DNA of 64,000 nt from Homoserinibacter gongjuensis (GTDB lineage: Bacteria; Actinomycetota; Actinomycetes; Actinomycetales; Microbacteriaceae): positions 2,728,001 to 2,792,000 of the forward strand of contig NZ_BSVA01000001.1 of NCBI RefSeq assembly GCF_030161875.1, given 5' to 3'. Both the position numbers and the translations under genes were made by a program. The notes under the pieces were generated by a model, which ran no database searches, was not told the origin of the DNA, and saw only the letters and a list, made by a program, of their open reading frames with translations. Shown here piece by piece: positions 14,813 through 25,260 of the stretch. The stretch's first letter is position 1. Each line of letters opens with the position of its first letter.

Positions 14813-16353
14813 TCAGGGACGACGCCAGCTGCGGCCGTCGCGGGCGAGCAGCTCGTCGGCGGATGCGGGGCCCCACGTGCCGGGCTTGTACTGCTCCAGC
14901 GGCCCTCCGAGGGCCTCCCAGTACTCTTCGACGGGGTCGAGGATCTTCCAGCTCAGTTCGACTTCCTCGTGTCGCGGGAAGAGCGGCGGGTCACCGAGCA
15001 GCACGTCGAGGATGAGCCGCTCGTAGGCCTCAGGACTCGCCTCGGTGAAGGCGTGGCCGTAGCCGAAGTCCATCGTCACGTCGCGCACCTGCATGCCGGC
15101 TCCCGGCACCTTGGAGCCGAAGCGGATGGTGACCCCCTCATCCGGCTGCACGCGGATGACGAGCGCGTTGGAGCCGAGTGCCGAGGTCTGCGACTCCGCG
15201 AAGAGGTACTGCGGCGCGCGCTTGAACACGACGGCGATCTCGGTGACGCGGCGGCCGAGACGCTTGCCGGCGCGCAGGTAGAACGGCACGCCCGCCCAGC
15301 GGCGCGTGTTGATGCCGAGCTTGAGCGCCGCGTAGGTCTCGGTGACCGACTCGGGATTCATACCGTCCTCGTCGAGGAAGCCCGGCACCTTCTGGCCGCC
15401 CTGCCATCCGCCGGCGTACTGCCCGCGAGCGGTCGCCGTCGCGAGGTCGGCGGGCAGCGTGACGGCCGAGAGCACCTTCTCCTTCTCGGCGCGCAGGTCG
15501 GCCGCGTCGAACGACACCGGCTCCTCCATGGCCGTGAGGGCGAGCAGCTGCAACAGGTGGTTCTGGATGACGTCGCGCGCCGCGCCGATGCCGTCGTAGT
15601 ACCCGGCACGCCCGCCAACGCCGATGTCCTCGGCCATCGTGATCTGCACGTGGTCGACGTAGTTGGCGTTCCAGATGGGCTCGTAGAGCTGATTGGCGAA
15701 GCGCAGGGCCAGGATGTTCTGGACCGTCTCCTTGCCGAGGTAATGGTCGATCCGGAAGACGCTGTCGGCCGGGAACACCGACTCCACGACGTCGTTGAGC
15801 TCGCGCGCCGAGGCGAGGTCGTGGCCGAACGGCTTCTCGATCACGACGCGACGCCACTGCCCGGGCACCTGCTCCGCGAGCCCCGATCGCCGCAGCTGCT
15901 CGGTGACGAGCGGGAACGACCTGGGCGGGATCGAGAGGTAGAAGGCGTGGTTGCCGTTCGTCCCGCGCGTGGCGTCGAGCTCGGCGAGTGTCTCCTTCAG
16001 ACGGTCGAACGCGTCGTCGTCGTCGAACTCGCCCTGCACGAAGCGGATGCCCTGCTTGAGCTGCCGCCACACGTCCTCGTCGAAGGGCGTACGTGCGTAC
16101 TGCTGCACGGCGTCGTGCACGACCTTCTCGAAGTCCTGGTCGACCCAGTCGCGCCGCGCGAAACCGACGAGCGCGAATCCCGGCGGCAGCAGCCCCGGTT
16201 CGCGAGGTCGTACACCGCCGGCATGAGCTTCTTGCGCGAGAGATCGCCCGTCACGCCGAAGATGACCAGGCTCGACGGGCCCGCGATGCGGTTGAGACGG
16301 CGGTCGGAGGCGATGCGCAGCGGGTTGTTGTTCCGCGTGATCTCCACCGGCAT
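14813..16353 (-). CDS. zwf: glucose-6-phosphate 1-dehydrogenase (frameshifted)
   Basis: First enzyme of the oxidative pentose phosphate pathway; makes NADPH and 6-phosphogluconolactone. Nucleotide motif VIFGVTGDLSRKKL near residue 30 and the active-site RIDHYLGKE near 215. Run 16193-16196 is one C short (G5 read as G4 on the coding strand), breaking the frame after DLANRG; repair gives 513 residues, the family norm. Start ATG at 16353, only 3 bp after the pgi stop. Confidence 0.95.
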
Positions 16354-16356
16354 GGG

Positions 16357-17955
16357 TCAGCCGATCCGCGTGCGCAGGGTCGCGACGCCGTCGCTCGGCT
16401 GCGGAAGCGTGAGCGTCAGCACCGGACGTCCGTGATCCGCGAGCACGCTCGCATCACCTGCGGCCTGCGCCTGGATGAGCTGCCCGAAGGTGAAGGGACG
16501 CTCCGGGATCTCCAGGTCCACATCCCCGGCACCCACGATCTGCAGGAACACGCCGACGGCCGGGCCGCCCTTGTGGAACTGACCGGTCGAGTGCAGGAAG
16601 CGCGGACCCCATCCGAAGGTCACCGGACGCCCGGCGCGGCGCGCGAGGGCGTCGCGGATGGCGGGGAGACCCGGAAAAGCAGGTCGGCTGAGGTAGGCCT
16701 GCACCGAGAGGTATCCGTCGTCCGGAAGCGCTGCGAGCAGCGCGTCGATGGCTCCGTCGATGCTGTGGTCGGTGATCTCGAGGCCGCCCGCGGTGCGCAC
16801 CTCGATGCCCTCCGCCGTGAACAGCGCGGGGGTGGGCTCGGGGCGTGCGTCGAGCAGGCCGCGCGCAGCGATCTTGGCGGACTCGACATCCGGCTGGTCG
16901 AAGGGGTTGATGCCGAGCAGACGCCCGGCGATCGCGGTGGCGTACTCCCAGACGAGCAGCTGGCCGCCGAGCGATCCGGAGACCTCGATCTCACCCGGGC
17001 GCACCTCACGTGTCTCGCGCTCGTTCGCGACGAGGCGCACGATCTGCACGTCGGGCAGGTCCGCCGTCACCTCGTACGAGTCGACGTCGAGCACGACCGG
17101 CAGAATTCCGGTGCCCTCCTTACCCGTCGACTCGGCGATGAGCTGCTCGACCCAATCGCCGAACCCGACGATGTGGGTACCGTCGGGCACGATGCCGAGC
17201 TTGTCGCGCAGCGGAGAGGTGCCGGCGATCGCGGCGCCCAGGATGAGCCCGGGGTTCTTCACCGAGTCGAGGGCGAGCTCGAGCGAGACAGCCTGGGCCT
17301 CGTCCAGCAGCTCGGCGATGTCGACACCGGCGAGTCCGCTCGGCACGAGACCGAAGGCCGTGAGCGCCGAGTAGCGCCCTCCGACGTTGGGATCGGCGTT
17401 GAACACGCGGTAGCCGTCGGCGCGAGCCGACTGATCCAACGGCGAACCCGGGTCGGTCACGATGACGATGCGCTCGGTGGGGTCGATACCCGCGTCGCGG
17501 AACGCCTGCTCGTAGACACGCTTCTGGCTGTCGGTCTCGACGGTCGAGCCCGACTTCGACGAGATGACGACGGCGGTCTGCGACAAGCGGTCGTCGAGCG
17601 CCGCACGCACCTGCGCGGGGTCGGTCGAGTCGAGAACCGTGAGCGCGACGCCGTAGGTGTTGGCGATCACCTCCGGGGCGAGCGAGGAGCCGCCCATGCC
17701 GCCGAGCACGACGTGGGTCACGCCCTTCGCGCGCAGCTCGTCACGCAGAGCGAGGATGTCGTCGACGAGGCCCTCGGAGATCGCGACGGCCTCCGTCCAG
17801 CCGAGGCGCTTCGCGGCCTCCTCTTCGGCCGCCGGGCCCCACAGGGTGGCGTCGAGGGTCGTGATGCGACCGGCGACGCCATCCGAGACGAGCTGCGGAA
17901 CGTGACGCGCGACCGCGTCGGCCGCAGCGCCCGTGACCGCGACCGTCACGGTCAC
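16357..17955 (-). CDS. pgi: glucose-6-phosphate isomerase
   Basis: Interconverts glucose-6-phosphate and fructose-6-phosphate. Intact, 532 residues. The sugar-phosphate-binding motif [11 protein letters not shown] lies near residue 135, and [12 protein letters not shown] precedes it. Start taken as the GTG at 17953-17955, which overlaps the tal TGA (GTGA). It is divergent from the classic E. coli enzyme but similar to the tal-linked form of actinobacteria. Confidence 0.94.
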   Translation of the reverse strand: MTVTVAVTGAAADAVARHVPQLVSDGVAGRITTLDATLWGPAAEEEAAKRLGWTEAVAISEGLVDDILALRDELRAKGVTHVVLGGMGGSSLAPEVIANTYGVALTVLDSTDPAQVRAALDDRLSQTAVVISSKSGSTVETDSQKRVYEQAFRDAGIDPTERIVIVTDPGSPLDQSARADGYRVFNADPNVGGRYSALTAFGLVPSGLAGVDIAELLDEAQAVSLELALDSVKNPGLILGAAIAGTSPLRDKLGIVPDGTHIVGFGDWVEQLIAESTGKEGTGILPVVLDVDSYEVTADLPDVQIVRLVANERETREVRPGEIEVSGSLGGQLLVWEYATAIAGRLLGINPFDQPDVESAKIAARGLLDARPEPTPALFTAEGIEVRTAGGLEITDHSIDGAIDALLAALPDDGYLSVQAYLSRPAFPGLPAIRDALARRAGRPVTFGWGPRFLHSTGQFHKGGPAVGVFLQIVGAGDVDLEIPERPFTFGQLIQAQAAGDASVLADHGRPVLTLTLPQPSDGVATLRTRIG

Positions 17956-19067
17956 TTCGCGGCCTCCAGCGCTGCGGTCACCGTGTCGAGCAGTTCGTTC
18001 CACGACACGATGAACTTCTCGACGCCCTCGCGTTCGAGCGTCGCGGTGACGTCGTCGTAGTCGACGCCGACGGCGGCGAGGTCGTCGAGCACCTTCTGCG
18101 CCTCGGCGTAGGAGCCGGTGACGGCGTCGCCATGCAGGGGAGCGTGGTCGTAGGTCGCCTCGAGGGTCTTCTCCGGCATGGTGTTCACGACGCCGGCGAC
18201 GGCGAGCTCGGTCACGTAGAGCGTGTCGGGCAGCGACGGGTCCTTGACGCCGGTCGACGCCCACAGCGGCCGCTGCAGGTTCGCACCCGCGCTCAGGAGC
18301 GCCTTCGCGCGGTCGGTCGCGAACTCCTTCTCGAAGAGCTGGTACGCCAGTTGCGCGTTCGCGACGCCCGCCTTGCTCTTGAGCGCGCGCGCCTCATCCG
18401 TGCCGACCGCCTCGAGACGCTTGTCGATCTCGGTGTCGACGCGCGAGACGAAGAACGAGGCGACCGAGTGGATCTTCGAGAGGTCGTGACCGGCGGCCTG
18501 TGCCTTCTCGAGGCCGGCCAGGTACGCGTCGATGACCTGGCGGTGGCGCTCGAGGCTGAAGATGAGCGTCACGTTGACGCTGATGCCCTTGGCGATCGTC
18601 TCGGTGATGGCCTCGAGGCCTTCGACGGTCGCGGGGATCTTGATCATCGCGTTGGGCCGGTCGACGTCGTTCCAGAGCTGCTCGGCCTGCGCGATCGTGC
18701 CCGCGGTGTCGTGGGCCAGCCCCGGCTCGACCTCGATCGAGACGCGGCCGTCGACGCCGTTCGTGGCGTCGTAGACGGGACGGAAGACATCGGACGCGGA
18801 TGCGACGTCGTGCGTGATGATGTCGAACACGGCCTCGGAGACCCCGACGCCGGCCGCGGCGAGCTCGGCCACGTGCGCGTCGTAGTTCTGCCCCTTGGCG
18901 AGGGCGGAGGCGAAGATCGTCGGGTTCGTCGTGATGCCGACGACGTTGCGATCGGCGATCAGCTGGGCGAGTCCGCCCGAGACGATGCGCTCACGCGAGA
19001 GGTCGTCGAGCCAGATGCTGACGCCGATCTCGGAGAGCTGGGCGGTGCGGGAGGTGCTGTCGGACAT
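17952..19067 (-). CDS. tal: transaldolase
   Basis: Non-oxidative pentose phosphate enzyme that transfers a dihydroxyacetone unit through a Schiff-base lysine. Intact, 371 residues. Catalytic lysine in NAMIKIPAT, the [11 protein letters not shown] segment near residue 45, and the [11 protein letters not shown] stretch. Start ATG at 19067, 32 bp after the tkt stop. Confidence 0.96.
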   Translation of the reverse strand: MSDSTSRTAQLSEIGVSIWLDDLSRERIVSGGLAQLIADRNVVGITTNPTIFASALAKGQNYDAHVAELAAAGVGVSEAVFDIITHDVASASDVFRPVYDATNGVDGRVSIEVEPGLAHDTAGTIAQAEQLWNDVDRPNAMIKIPATVEGLEAITETIAKGISVNVTLIFSLERHRQVIDAYLAGLEKAQAAGHDLSKIHSVASFFVSRVDTEIDKRLEAVGTDEARALKSKAGVANAQLAYQLFEKEFATDRAKALLSAGANLQRPLWASTGVKDPSLPDTLYVTELAVAGVVNTMPEKTLEATYDHAPLHGDAVTGSYAEAQKVLDDLAAVGVDYDDVTATLEREGVEKFIVSWNELLDTVTAALEAAK

Positions 19068-19099
19068 GGTGCTGAATCTTCTTCCGTTGAGATGTCGGG

Positions 19100-21199
19100 T
19101 CAGTTGCTCGCGAGAGCGAGCGATTCCTTGGCGGCGGCCACGACGTGCTCCGTCGTGATGCCGAACTCGCGGTACAGCGTCTTGTAGTCGGCCGAGGCGC
19201 CGAAGTGCTCGATCGAGACGGCCTTGCCGTGCACACCGAGGTAGGGCGCCCAGGTGAGGGCCAGCCCGGCCTCGACCGAGACGCGCGCCGTCACCGCGGC
19301 GGGCAGCACCGACTCGCGGTAGGCGGCATCCTGCTCGGCGAACCACTCCTGGCTCGTCATCGACACGACGCGGGCGTTCACGCCCTCGCCCTTGAGCTGC
19401 TCGCGCGCCTCGAGCGCGAACTGCACCTCGGAGCCGGTCGCGATGAGGATCACGTCGGGCGTGCCGCCGGGTGCCTCGGCGAGCACGTAGCCGCCGCGCA
19501 CGGCGTTCGACGCGGATGCGAGGGTGTCGCCCTCGGCCGCGCCCTCGCCGCGCTCGAACACCGGCAGGTTCTGCCGGCTGAGCGCGATGCCTGCGGGGTT
19601 GTGGCGGCGCTCGAGGATCGTCTTCCATGCCCAGCCGACCTCGTTCGCGTCGGCGGGGCGCACGATGTCGAGGCCCGGGATGGCGCGCAGCGCGGTGAGC
19701 TGCTCGATCGGCTGGTGGGTGGGGCCGTCTTCGCCGAGCGCGACCGAGTCGTGCGTCCAGACGAAGATCGAGGGCACCTTCATGAGCGCAGCGAGCCGCA
19801 CAGCGGGCCGCATGTAGTCGCTGAAGATGAGGAAGGTGCCGCCGAAGGCGCGCGTGTTGCCGTGCAGCACGATCCCGTTGAGGATCGCGGCCATGGCGTG
19901 CTCGCGGATGCCGAAGTGCAGCACGCGCCCGTAGGGGTTGCCCTGCCACTCGTGGGTCGACCACTGCGTGGGCACGAACGACTGGGCGCCCGCGATGGTC
20001 GTGAGGTTCGACTCGGCGAGGTCGGCCGATCCGCCCCACAGCTCCGGGATGACGGCACCGAGGGCGCCGAGCACCTTGCCGCTCGCGGCGCGGGTGGAGA
20101 CATCCTTGCCGGCCTCGAACACCGGGAGTGCCTCCTCGACCCCGTCGGGCAGCTCGCCCGACTGGATGCGGTCGAACAGCGCCTTCTTCTCGGGGTTGGC
20201 CGCGGCCCAGGCGTCGAAGCCCTTCTGCCACTCGGCGCGGACGGCCTTGCCGCGCTCCACGGCCTGCCGGGTGTGAGCGATGACATCGTCGGCCACCACG
20301 AAGGTCTCGTTCGGGTCGAAGCCGAGCACCTCCTTGACGGCGGCGAGCTCCTCGGCGCCGAGAGCGGATCCGTGGATCTTGCCGGTGTTCTGCTTCTTGG
20401 GGCTCGGCCACCCGATGATCGTCTTGAGGATGATGAGGCTCGGCTGCTCGCGCTCGCCCTGCGCCGCGACGATCGCGTCGTAGAGGGCCTGCGTGTCTTC
20501 GACGTACTCGCCGGTCTTCTTCCAGTCGACCGTCTGCACGTGCCAGCCGTAGGCCGCGTAACGGGCCGCTACATCCTCGGTGAAGGCGATGTTCGTGTCG
20601 TCTTCGATCGAGATCTGGTTGGAGTCGTAGATCGCGATGAGGTTGCCGAGCTGCTGGTGGCCGGCGAGCGAGGAGGCCTCAGAGCTCACGCCCTCCTGCA
20701 GGTCGCCGTCGCCCGCGATGACGTAGGTGAAGTGGTCGAAGGGGCTTTCCCCGTCGGCGGCCTCGGGGTCGAAGAGTCCGCGCTCGAAGCGCTGCGCGTA
20801 GGCGAAGCCCACAGCGGACGAGATGCCCTGACCCAGCGGACCGGTCGTGATCTCGACGCCGTCGGTGTGCCCGTACTCCGGGTGGCCGGGGGTCTTGGAG
20901 CCCCAGGTGCGCAGCGCCTTCAGGTCGTCGAGCTCGAGGCCGTAGCCGCCGAGGTAGAGCTGCACGTACTGCGTGAGCGAGCTGTGGCCCGCCGAGAGGA
21001 TGAAGCGGTCACGTCCGACCCAGTGCGTGTCGGACGGGTCCTGCCGCATGACCTTCTGGAAGAGGAGGTAGGCCGCGGGCGCCAGGCTCATCGCCGTTCC
21101 CGGGTGTCCGTTTCCGACCTTCTCCACGGCATCCGCCGCGAGAATGCGGGCGGTGTCTACTGCCTTGTCGTCGATGGGGTCCCAGGAGAGTGCTGCCAC
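19100..21199 (-). CDS. tkt: transketolase
   Basis: Thiamine diphosphate enzyme of the pentose phosphate pathway. Intact, 699 residues. The substrate histidine lies in [12 protein letters not shown] and the thiamine motif is GDGDLQEG near residue 165. Start set at GTG 21197-21199, preceded by GAAAGG; a longer open frame continues upstream without protein similarity. First gene of tkt-tal-pgi-zwf-opcA-pgl. Confidence 0.96.
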   Translation of the reverse strand: MAALSWDPIDDKAVDTARILAADAVEKVGNGHPGTAMSLAPAAYLLFQKVMRQDPSDTHWVGRDRFILSAGHSSLTQYVQLYLGGYGLELDDLKALRTWGSKTPGHPEYGHTDGVEITTGPLGQGISSAVGFAYAQRFERGLFDPEAADGESPFDHFTYVIAGDGDLQEGVSSEASSLAGHQQLGNLIAIYDSNQISIEDDTNIAFTEDVAARYAAYGWHVQTVDWKKTGEYVEDTQALYDAIVAAQGEREQPSLIILKTIIGWPSPKKQNTGKIHGSALGAEELAAVKEVLGFDPNETFVVADDVIAHTRQAVERGKAVRAEWQKGFDAWAAANPEKKALFDRIQSGELPDGVEEALPVFEAGKDVSTRAASGKVLGALGAVIPELWGGSADLAESNLTTIAGAQSFVPTQWSTHEWQGNPYGRVLHFGIREHAMAAILNGIVLHGNTRAFGGTFLIFSDYMRPAVRLAALMKVPSIFVWTHDSVALGEDGPTHQPIEQLTALRAIPGLDIVRPADANEVGWAWKTILERRHNPAGIALSRQNLPVFERGEGAAEGDTLASASNAVRGGYVLAEAPGGTPDVILIATGSEVQFALEAREQLKGEGVNARVVSMTSQEWFAEQDAAYRESVLPAAVTARVSVEAGLALTWAPYLGVHGKAVSIEHFGASADYKTLYREFGITTEHVVAAAKESLALASN

Positions 21200-21412
21200 T
21201 GATTGTCGACCTTTCGGAGGCGGGGCAGCCTGACGCGCCCCGGTGTGGTGTCCGCTCGCCGAATCGGACTTCGACGGCGCACCGCACGCGCCACACATTC
21301 TCGTTACGGAGGATGGGGAGCACGCGCAGTCGGCGAGCACCTCGATCATAGTCAGATGCCCATTCGCCCGCCGGAACAGCCCACCCGCACGCGCCGCCGC
21401 ACGCACCCGTCA
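21200..21412. other. gene-free stretch upstream of tkt
   Basis: No convincing gene is seen between the tkt start and the next gene at 21541. A TATGAT -10-like box on the minus strand (21345-21350) could drive tkt, giving a leader of about 140 bases. No riboswitch fold was recognised by eye; a TPP element was looked for and not found. The stretch up to 21483 ends in a palindromic repeat. Confidence 0.35.
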
Positions 21413-21483
21413 GGCGGTTGAGGGCCGCGCAGCGGCACCACCCAGGTGATTGAAGAGCCGCGCAGCGGCGTCTCGAAACCGCC
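21413..21483. repeat. palindromic GTTTCGAGACG-type repeat, double copy
   Basis: The outer arms GGCGGTT (21413-21419) and AACCGCC (21477-21483) are inverted. Inside, the 13-mer GCCGCGCAGCGGC occurs twice in direct order (21424-21436 and 21457-21469). Read on the minus strand, the right end is GGTTTCGAGACGCCGCTGCG. The same GGTTTCGAGACG core recurs at 54701-54712, so this is a dispersed REP-like element. Confidence 0.55.
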
Positions 21484-21540
21484 GCCGAATCACCCTCCAG
21501 ATGGATGCGCTGCGACCTGCGCGGGGAGTCGCATGGGCCT

Positions 21541-22068
21541 GTGGCTTCGAAGCGGACTCGCGCGGTCTCCCTGCTCGCCGTCGTGATGCTGACGTTGGCG
21601 CCCGGATATATCGGCGCGTACTGGGCGTGGGTCGCTCTGCCGGATACGGTGGATCCCTCATTGCTCGCGGCGTGGGAACGTATGGGCGGTATGAACCCGC
21701 TCCTGCTCGTGTTCACTGCATTTCTCGCCGTCTGCGCACTTGCGCTCTTCGCCGTCGCCGTGATCCGAGTCGTTCGAGATCGCAGTTCGGGGCGGGCGAG
21801 CGTGTGGGGTGCATGCACGTGGGGATGCTTTTCGGGCTCTGGAGCCGCGGTTGCATCCACACTCCCCGGCCTGGCCATCATCGTCTACGTCGAGCGCGTC
21901 ATACCCGGGTTCATGGCCGGAGCCGTTCCCGACGACCTTTCGGTCATCAACGGCATCCGGCTCGCCCTGGCTCCGGCGCTCTTGAGCGCTGCGGCGCTTT
22001 GCTGGCTCGCGAGAAGCGCCGCGCGGCGTGGAGCCGGAGTGCCCGCCGCTGTGCCCGCCGAGCGCTGA
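21541..22068 (+). CDS. small multi-pass membrane protein, unknown function
   Basis: About 175 residues, not recognised. Four hydrophobic segments are visible: AVSLLAVVMLTLAPGYIGAY, LLLVFTAFLAVCALALFAVA, a mid segment ending PGLAIIVYVERVIP, and LALAPALLSAAALCWLA. A short basic tail follows. Start taken as GTG 21541 with GGGGAG 12 bases upstream; an ATG at 21505 is the alternative. It lies alone between tkt and the next small gene, with codon use like its neighbours. Confidence 0.5.
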   Translation: MASKRTRAVSLLAVVMLTLAPGYIGAYWAWVALPDTVDPSLLAAWERMGGMNPLLLVFTAFLAVCALALFAVAVIRVVRDRSSGRASVWGACTWGCFSGSGAAVASTLPGLAIIVYVERVIPGFMAGAVPDDLSVINGIRLALAPALLSAAALCWLARSAARRGAGVPAAVPAER

Positions 22069-22124
22069 TCGGAACACGCAGCCCATGTGGCGAGTGAGCA
22101 GTGTCGGCGGCGGCTGACGATGAT

Positions 22125-22217
22125 CTGTAGACAGCACACGCCGTCTGCGTGCCACGCACCTAGCCGAAAGCCGATTCGCCTCGTGATCGCGCACGGCACA
22201 CCATTGCTGTAGACAGC
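22125..22217 (+). repeat. two copies of CTGTAGACAGC
   Basis: The 11-mer CTGTAGACAGC occurs at 22125-22135 and 22207-22217, 82 bp apart and in the same orientation, just upstream of the small gene at 22237. The sequence is nearly self-complementary. It could be a pair of regulator sites or a remnant of a duplication; nothing else supports either reading. Confidence 0.4.
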
Positions 22218-22236
22218 GATGCAGACGAGGGGCCAC

Positions 22237-22491
22237 ATGACTATCAGCGCAGTCCGCGATGTGTTTTGGGAGTGGGATCCCGCAGGCATCCGCGATGCCA
22301 GAGACCACGTGCCGAACGAGTACGACGCGCTGGCGAGCATCACGCTCGCCATGCTCCGGCACGGCGACGAGCCGGCGCGGATCGCCGAGCGCATCGCCCG
22401 CGAACTGCGCGAGGGGTGGGGCGTCGCACCGGATGCGCGGGTGCTGGAGATCAGGATCGCATCGATGCGCGCAGGCGGCGATGTCACCTGA
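22237..22491 (+). CDS. small acidic protein, DUF1871-like
   Basis: 84 residues. The segment VFWEWDPAGIRDARDHVPNE followed by YDALA, and a tail ending in helical repeats of charged residues, resembles small DUF1871-type proteins in which WDPxGI...DEYD is followed by a helical domain; some relatives occur near toxin genes as possible immunity proteins. No toxin gene is adjacent. Start chosen at ATG 22237 because GAGGGG lies 7 bases upstream; ATG 22219 is in frame but has no such site. Function unknown. Confidence 0.5.
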   Translation: MTISAVRDVFWEWDPAGIRDARDHVPNEYDALASITLAMLRHGDEPARIAERIARELREGWGVAPDARVLEIRIASMRAGGDVT

Positions 22492-22553
22492 TCGACCGGC
22501 CAGTTCAATGAGTTCGTCAGCATCCAGTGCGTTCAAGTTCGCGGCAGCGGTGC

Positions 22554-23075
22554 ATGGAACTCCTCGTACCGCGCTGGTTTACTGACGTCGTGCTTCGAGG
22601 GCATCCGTTCCGCGTGAGGATCACCACGACCACCGCGAAGGTGACCTACATCCTCGCCTGGGTCATCGTGGGCCTCGGGCTGAACGTGTTGCTCCTCCGT
22701 CTCGGCGCGACGCGGTGGCCGCAGTACCTCATCACCTCCGCGTACACGGGAGCGACGCTCATCGTCGGCGTCAGAACCTTCCGCGGGCACGACGAGCTCC
22801 TCACGCCGCCCCGTGCATGGTGGCGAGCCACCGGCGGGTGGGTGTCGAGCCTGGGCGCCGGCACCCTGTTCGCCGCGCTCGGCGCCACCTGCTGGTGGGC
22901 AACCGCCACGGGAGCGCTGCCGAGCACGACACCATTCACGAATCCGCTGGTCGCCGCGTCCTGCCTCGCAGCCGCTGCCTACTACATCCATTCCGGTTGG
23001 CGGCTCGCCCGCCATGGCGACGTCGCGATCGGCGCAGGGCACGACCGCGACGGAGCGCACGAGAGGCACCCATGA
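22554..23075 (+). CDS. membrane protein, unknown function
   Basis: About 173 residues, not recognised. Hydrophobic segments: VTYILAWVIVGLGLNVLLLR, LITSAYTGATLIVGV, a longer one around WVSSLGAGTLFAALGATCWW, and NPLVAASCLAAAAYYIHSG. The C-terminus is rich in His and Asp. Start uncertain: ATG 22554 is used, but GTG codons a little downstream are possible and no clear ribosome site is seen. It precedes ctaB with about 24 bp before that gene's -10 box. Confidence 0.45.
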   Translation: MELLVPRWFTDVVLRGHPFRVRITTTTAKVTYILAWVIVGLGLNVLLLRLGATRWPQYLITSAYTGATLIVGVRTFRGHDELLTPPRAWWRATGGWVSSLGAGTLFAALGATCWWATATGALPSTTPFTNPLVAASCLAAAAYYIHSGWRLARHGDVAIGAGHDRDGAHERHP

Positions 23076-23098
23076 CCTTCGGCCCTGCACCGGCGACA

Positions 23099-23130
23099 TA
23101 GACTGAATGGCAGTCGAGTGATCCGAGGAG
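23099..23130 (+). promoter_or_regulatory. ctaB promoter and ribosome site
   Basis: TAGACT at 23099-23104 is a good -10 hexamer. GAGGAG at 23125-23130 sits just upstream of the ATG at 23133, which decides that start over the in-frame GTG at 23118. Confidence 0.5.
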
Positions 23131-23132
23131 CC

Positions 23133-24128
23133 ATGCAGCATCCCGCCCGAAGCGCCCCCGCATCGACGTCGCCCGAAGCGGTCGACGTGGTGCCTGAAGC
23201 ACCGCAGCTCGGTCGGATCGGCTTCCGTCGCAAAACCCTCGCCTACATCGCGCTGACGAAGCCGCGCGTCGTCGAGCTGTTGCTCGTGACGACCGCGCCC
23301 GTGATGGTGCTCGCGGCGCAGGGCCACCTCGACCTGCGGTTCCTGGGGCTGCTCATCGCCACGCTCGTCGGCGGCACGCTCTCGGCCGGCAGCGCCAACG
23401 CCTTCAACTGCTACATCGACCGCGACATCGATCGGGTGATGAAGCGCACCCGCAAGCGCCCGCTCGTGACGGGCGAGCTGAGCCCGCGCGAGGCCCTCGT
23501 CTTCGCGTGGACGCTCGCCGTAGTCTCGACCGTCGTGCTCGCCGTGTTCACGACCTGGCTCGCCGCCGCACTCTCGGTCGCGGCGATCTTCTTCTACGTC
23601 GTCATCTACACGCTCATCCTCAAGCGCCGCACCCCGCAGAACATCGTGTGGGGCGGGATCGCGGGCTGCATGCCCGTGCTCATCGGCTGGGCGGCCGTCA
23701 CGGGTGACCTCAGCTGGGTTCCGATCATCCTGTTCGGCATCGTGTTCCTCTGGACCCCGCCGCACTACTGGCCGCTCTCGATGCGCTACCGCGAGGACTA
23801 CGCGGCCGCCGAGGTGCCCATGCTCGCCGTCGTGCGCGGGCGTACCGCGGTGGGGCTGCAGGTGGTGCTCTATGCGTGGGCGACCGTCGTGTGTTCGCTG
23901 CTCGTCATCCCGCTCGCCCCGATGGGCGTCGTCTACACGGTGCTCGCGGTGCTCTCGGGCGCCTGGTTCCTCATCGAGTCGCACCGGCTGTACGCGGCAG
24001 CCATCCGTCCGGGTGAGGTCAAGCCGATGCGGGTGTTCCATGCGAGCATCACCTACCTGACGCTCGTGTTCATCGCCGTCGGCGTCGACCCGCTCGTCTT
24101 CGTGCCGATCCCGGCACTGCTGCCGTGA
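23133..24128 (+). CDS. ctaB: protoheme IX farnesyltransferase (heme O synthase)
   Basis: Integral membrane prenyltransferase that converts heme B to heme O for terminal oxidases. Intact, about 331 residues, with roughly eight to nine membrane segments. The Asp-rich site [12 protein letters not shown] lies near residue 90, followed by KRTRKRPL; a second conserved stretch is [17 protein letters not shown]. Its TGA overlaps the GTG of ctaA, so heme O and heme A synthesis are coupled. Confidence 0.96.
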   Translation: MQHPARSAPASTSPEAVDVVPEAPQLGRIGFRRKTLAYIALTKPRVVELLLVTTAPVMVLAAQGHLDLRFLGLLIATLVGGTLSAGSANAFNCYIDRDIDRVMKRTRKRPLVTGELSPREALVFAWTLAVVSTVVLAVFTTWLAAALSVAAIFFYVVIYTLILKRRTPQNIVWGGIAGCMPVLIGWAAVTGDLSWVPIILFGIVFLWTPPHYWPLSMRYREDYAAAEVPMLAVVRGRTAVGLQVVLYAWATVVCSLLVIPLAPMGVVYTVLAVLSGAWFLIESHRLYAAAIRPGEVKPMRVFHASITYLTLVFIAVGVDPLVFVPIPALLP

Positions 24129-25107
24129 GCATCCGAACACCGCTCGGCTGGGCCGCCGACCGCTGGCAGCTCGGTCCACGCGCGCTGCGCTGGGGCACCA
24201 CGGCCGCACTCGTCACGGCCATCCTCATCGTGCTCGGCGGAGTCACCGTGCGCGTCACAGGCTCCGGCCTCGGCTGCCCGACCTGGCCGACCTGCACCGA
24301 CGCCTCGCTCATCGCGACGCCCGAGCTCGGCATCCACGGCGCCATCGAGTTCGGCAACCGCATGATCACCGGCCTGCTCATCGTGGCGGTCGGCTGGGCC
24401 ATCATCGCCGCGCGCCTGCAGCGCCCGCGGGACCGGATGCTGACGCGGCTTGCGTGGTCGATGTTCTGGCTCGTGGTCGCGAACGCGGTGGCGGGCGGCA
24501 TGAGCGTCTGGTACGACCTCAACCCCTGGGTGGTGGCGCTGCACTTCGTGCTCGCCATGACGCTGCTCGCATGCGCGACCTTCACGTGGCACCGGGCGCG
24601 CTGGCACGGGGAACGGGCGAGCGTCCCTCGGGTGCGTCGCGCGCCGTAGCGTGGGCACTCGTGGCGGCGACCGCAGTACTCATCGTCGCCGGCACCCTCG
24701 TGACCGGCTCCGGACCGCACGCGGGCGACTCGAGCGATGTGCCGCGTATGGGCTTCGACTGGACCGTCGTGGTCTGGGTGCATGCCGCCGCCGCGGGGCT
24801 CGTTCTCGTGCTCGCCGCCGTGCTGGCGTTCCGGCTCCGCACCGAGGAGGGCGGACGCCTCGCACTCGGACGCGTCGGCATCTTCCTGCTCGTGCTGCTC
24901 GTGCAGCTCGCCATCGGTGTCGTGCAATCCCTCATCGGCCTGCCCGAGCTGCTCGTCATCGGTCACGTCGTGTTCGCGGCGCTCGTGTGGGTGGGCGCGC
25001 TCCGGGTGCTGCTCGACACCGATCCGCTCCTGTGGGCGGTGCACGCGCACCAGCTCGTCGAGGCGACGCCCGCACCCTCGCGCATCCCCGCCGACCGTGC
25101 GGCCTGA
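24125..25107 (+). CDS. ctaA: heme A synthase (frameshifted)
   Basis: COX15/CtaA membrane enzyme oxidising heme O to heme A. The N-terminal half carries [18 protein letters not shown] with the conserved cysteine pair and EFGNRMITG; the C-terminal half repeats the pattern with [13 protein letters not shown]. The C run 24625-24627 is one base short; repair joins ASVP to [11 protein letters not shown] and gives 327 residues with eight membrane segments. Together with ctaB and the SURF1 gene it points to an aa3-type oxidase. Confidence 0.94.
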
Positions 25108-25128
25108 GCACGGCCCCTGGCCAGTGGC

Positions 25129-25160
25129 TAGACTGGGAGCGTTGGATCGCGGGGTCGCGA
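25129..25160 (+). promoter_or_regulatory. suf operon promoter
   Basis: TAGACT at 25129-25134 is a likely -10 box, with a transcript start near 25141 and a leader of about 120 bases before sufB. A short hairpin TCGCG-GGGT-CGCGA lies near the 5' end (25147-25160). No SufR gene or SufR-like site was recognised here. Confidence 0.45.
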
Positions 25161-25260
25161 ATGCCGCGTCGATGGGGCCGCGGTGGCAACGGCGATCACG
25201 ATCCGACCCGAAATGCCGACACGAGCGGAATGGTTCGCTTCGGCGGAAAGAGGTAGCCCC

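Noticed and set aside
21200..21412. A thiamine (TPP) riboswitch upstream of transketolase
   Set aside because: No CUGAGA-type core or conserved TPP stem was seen on the minus strand.
25141..25260. A short leader peptide or regulator gene ahead of sufB
   Set aside because: Only a TTG-started frame with no recognisable protein features was found; a plain untranslated leader is simpler.
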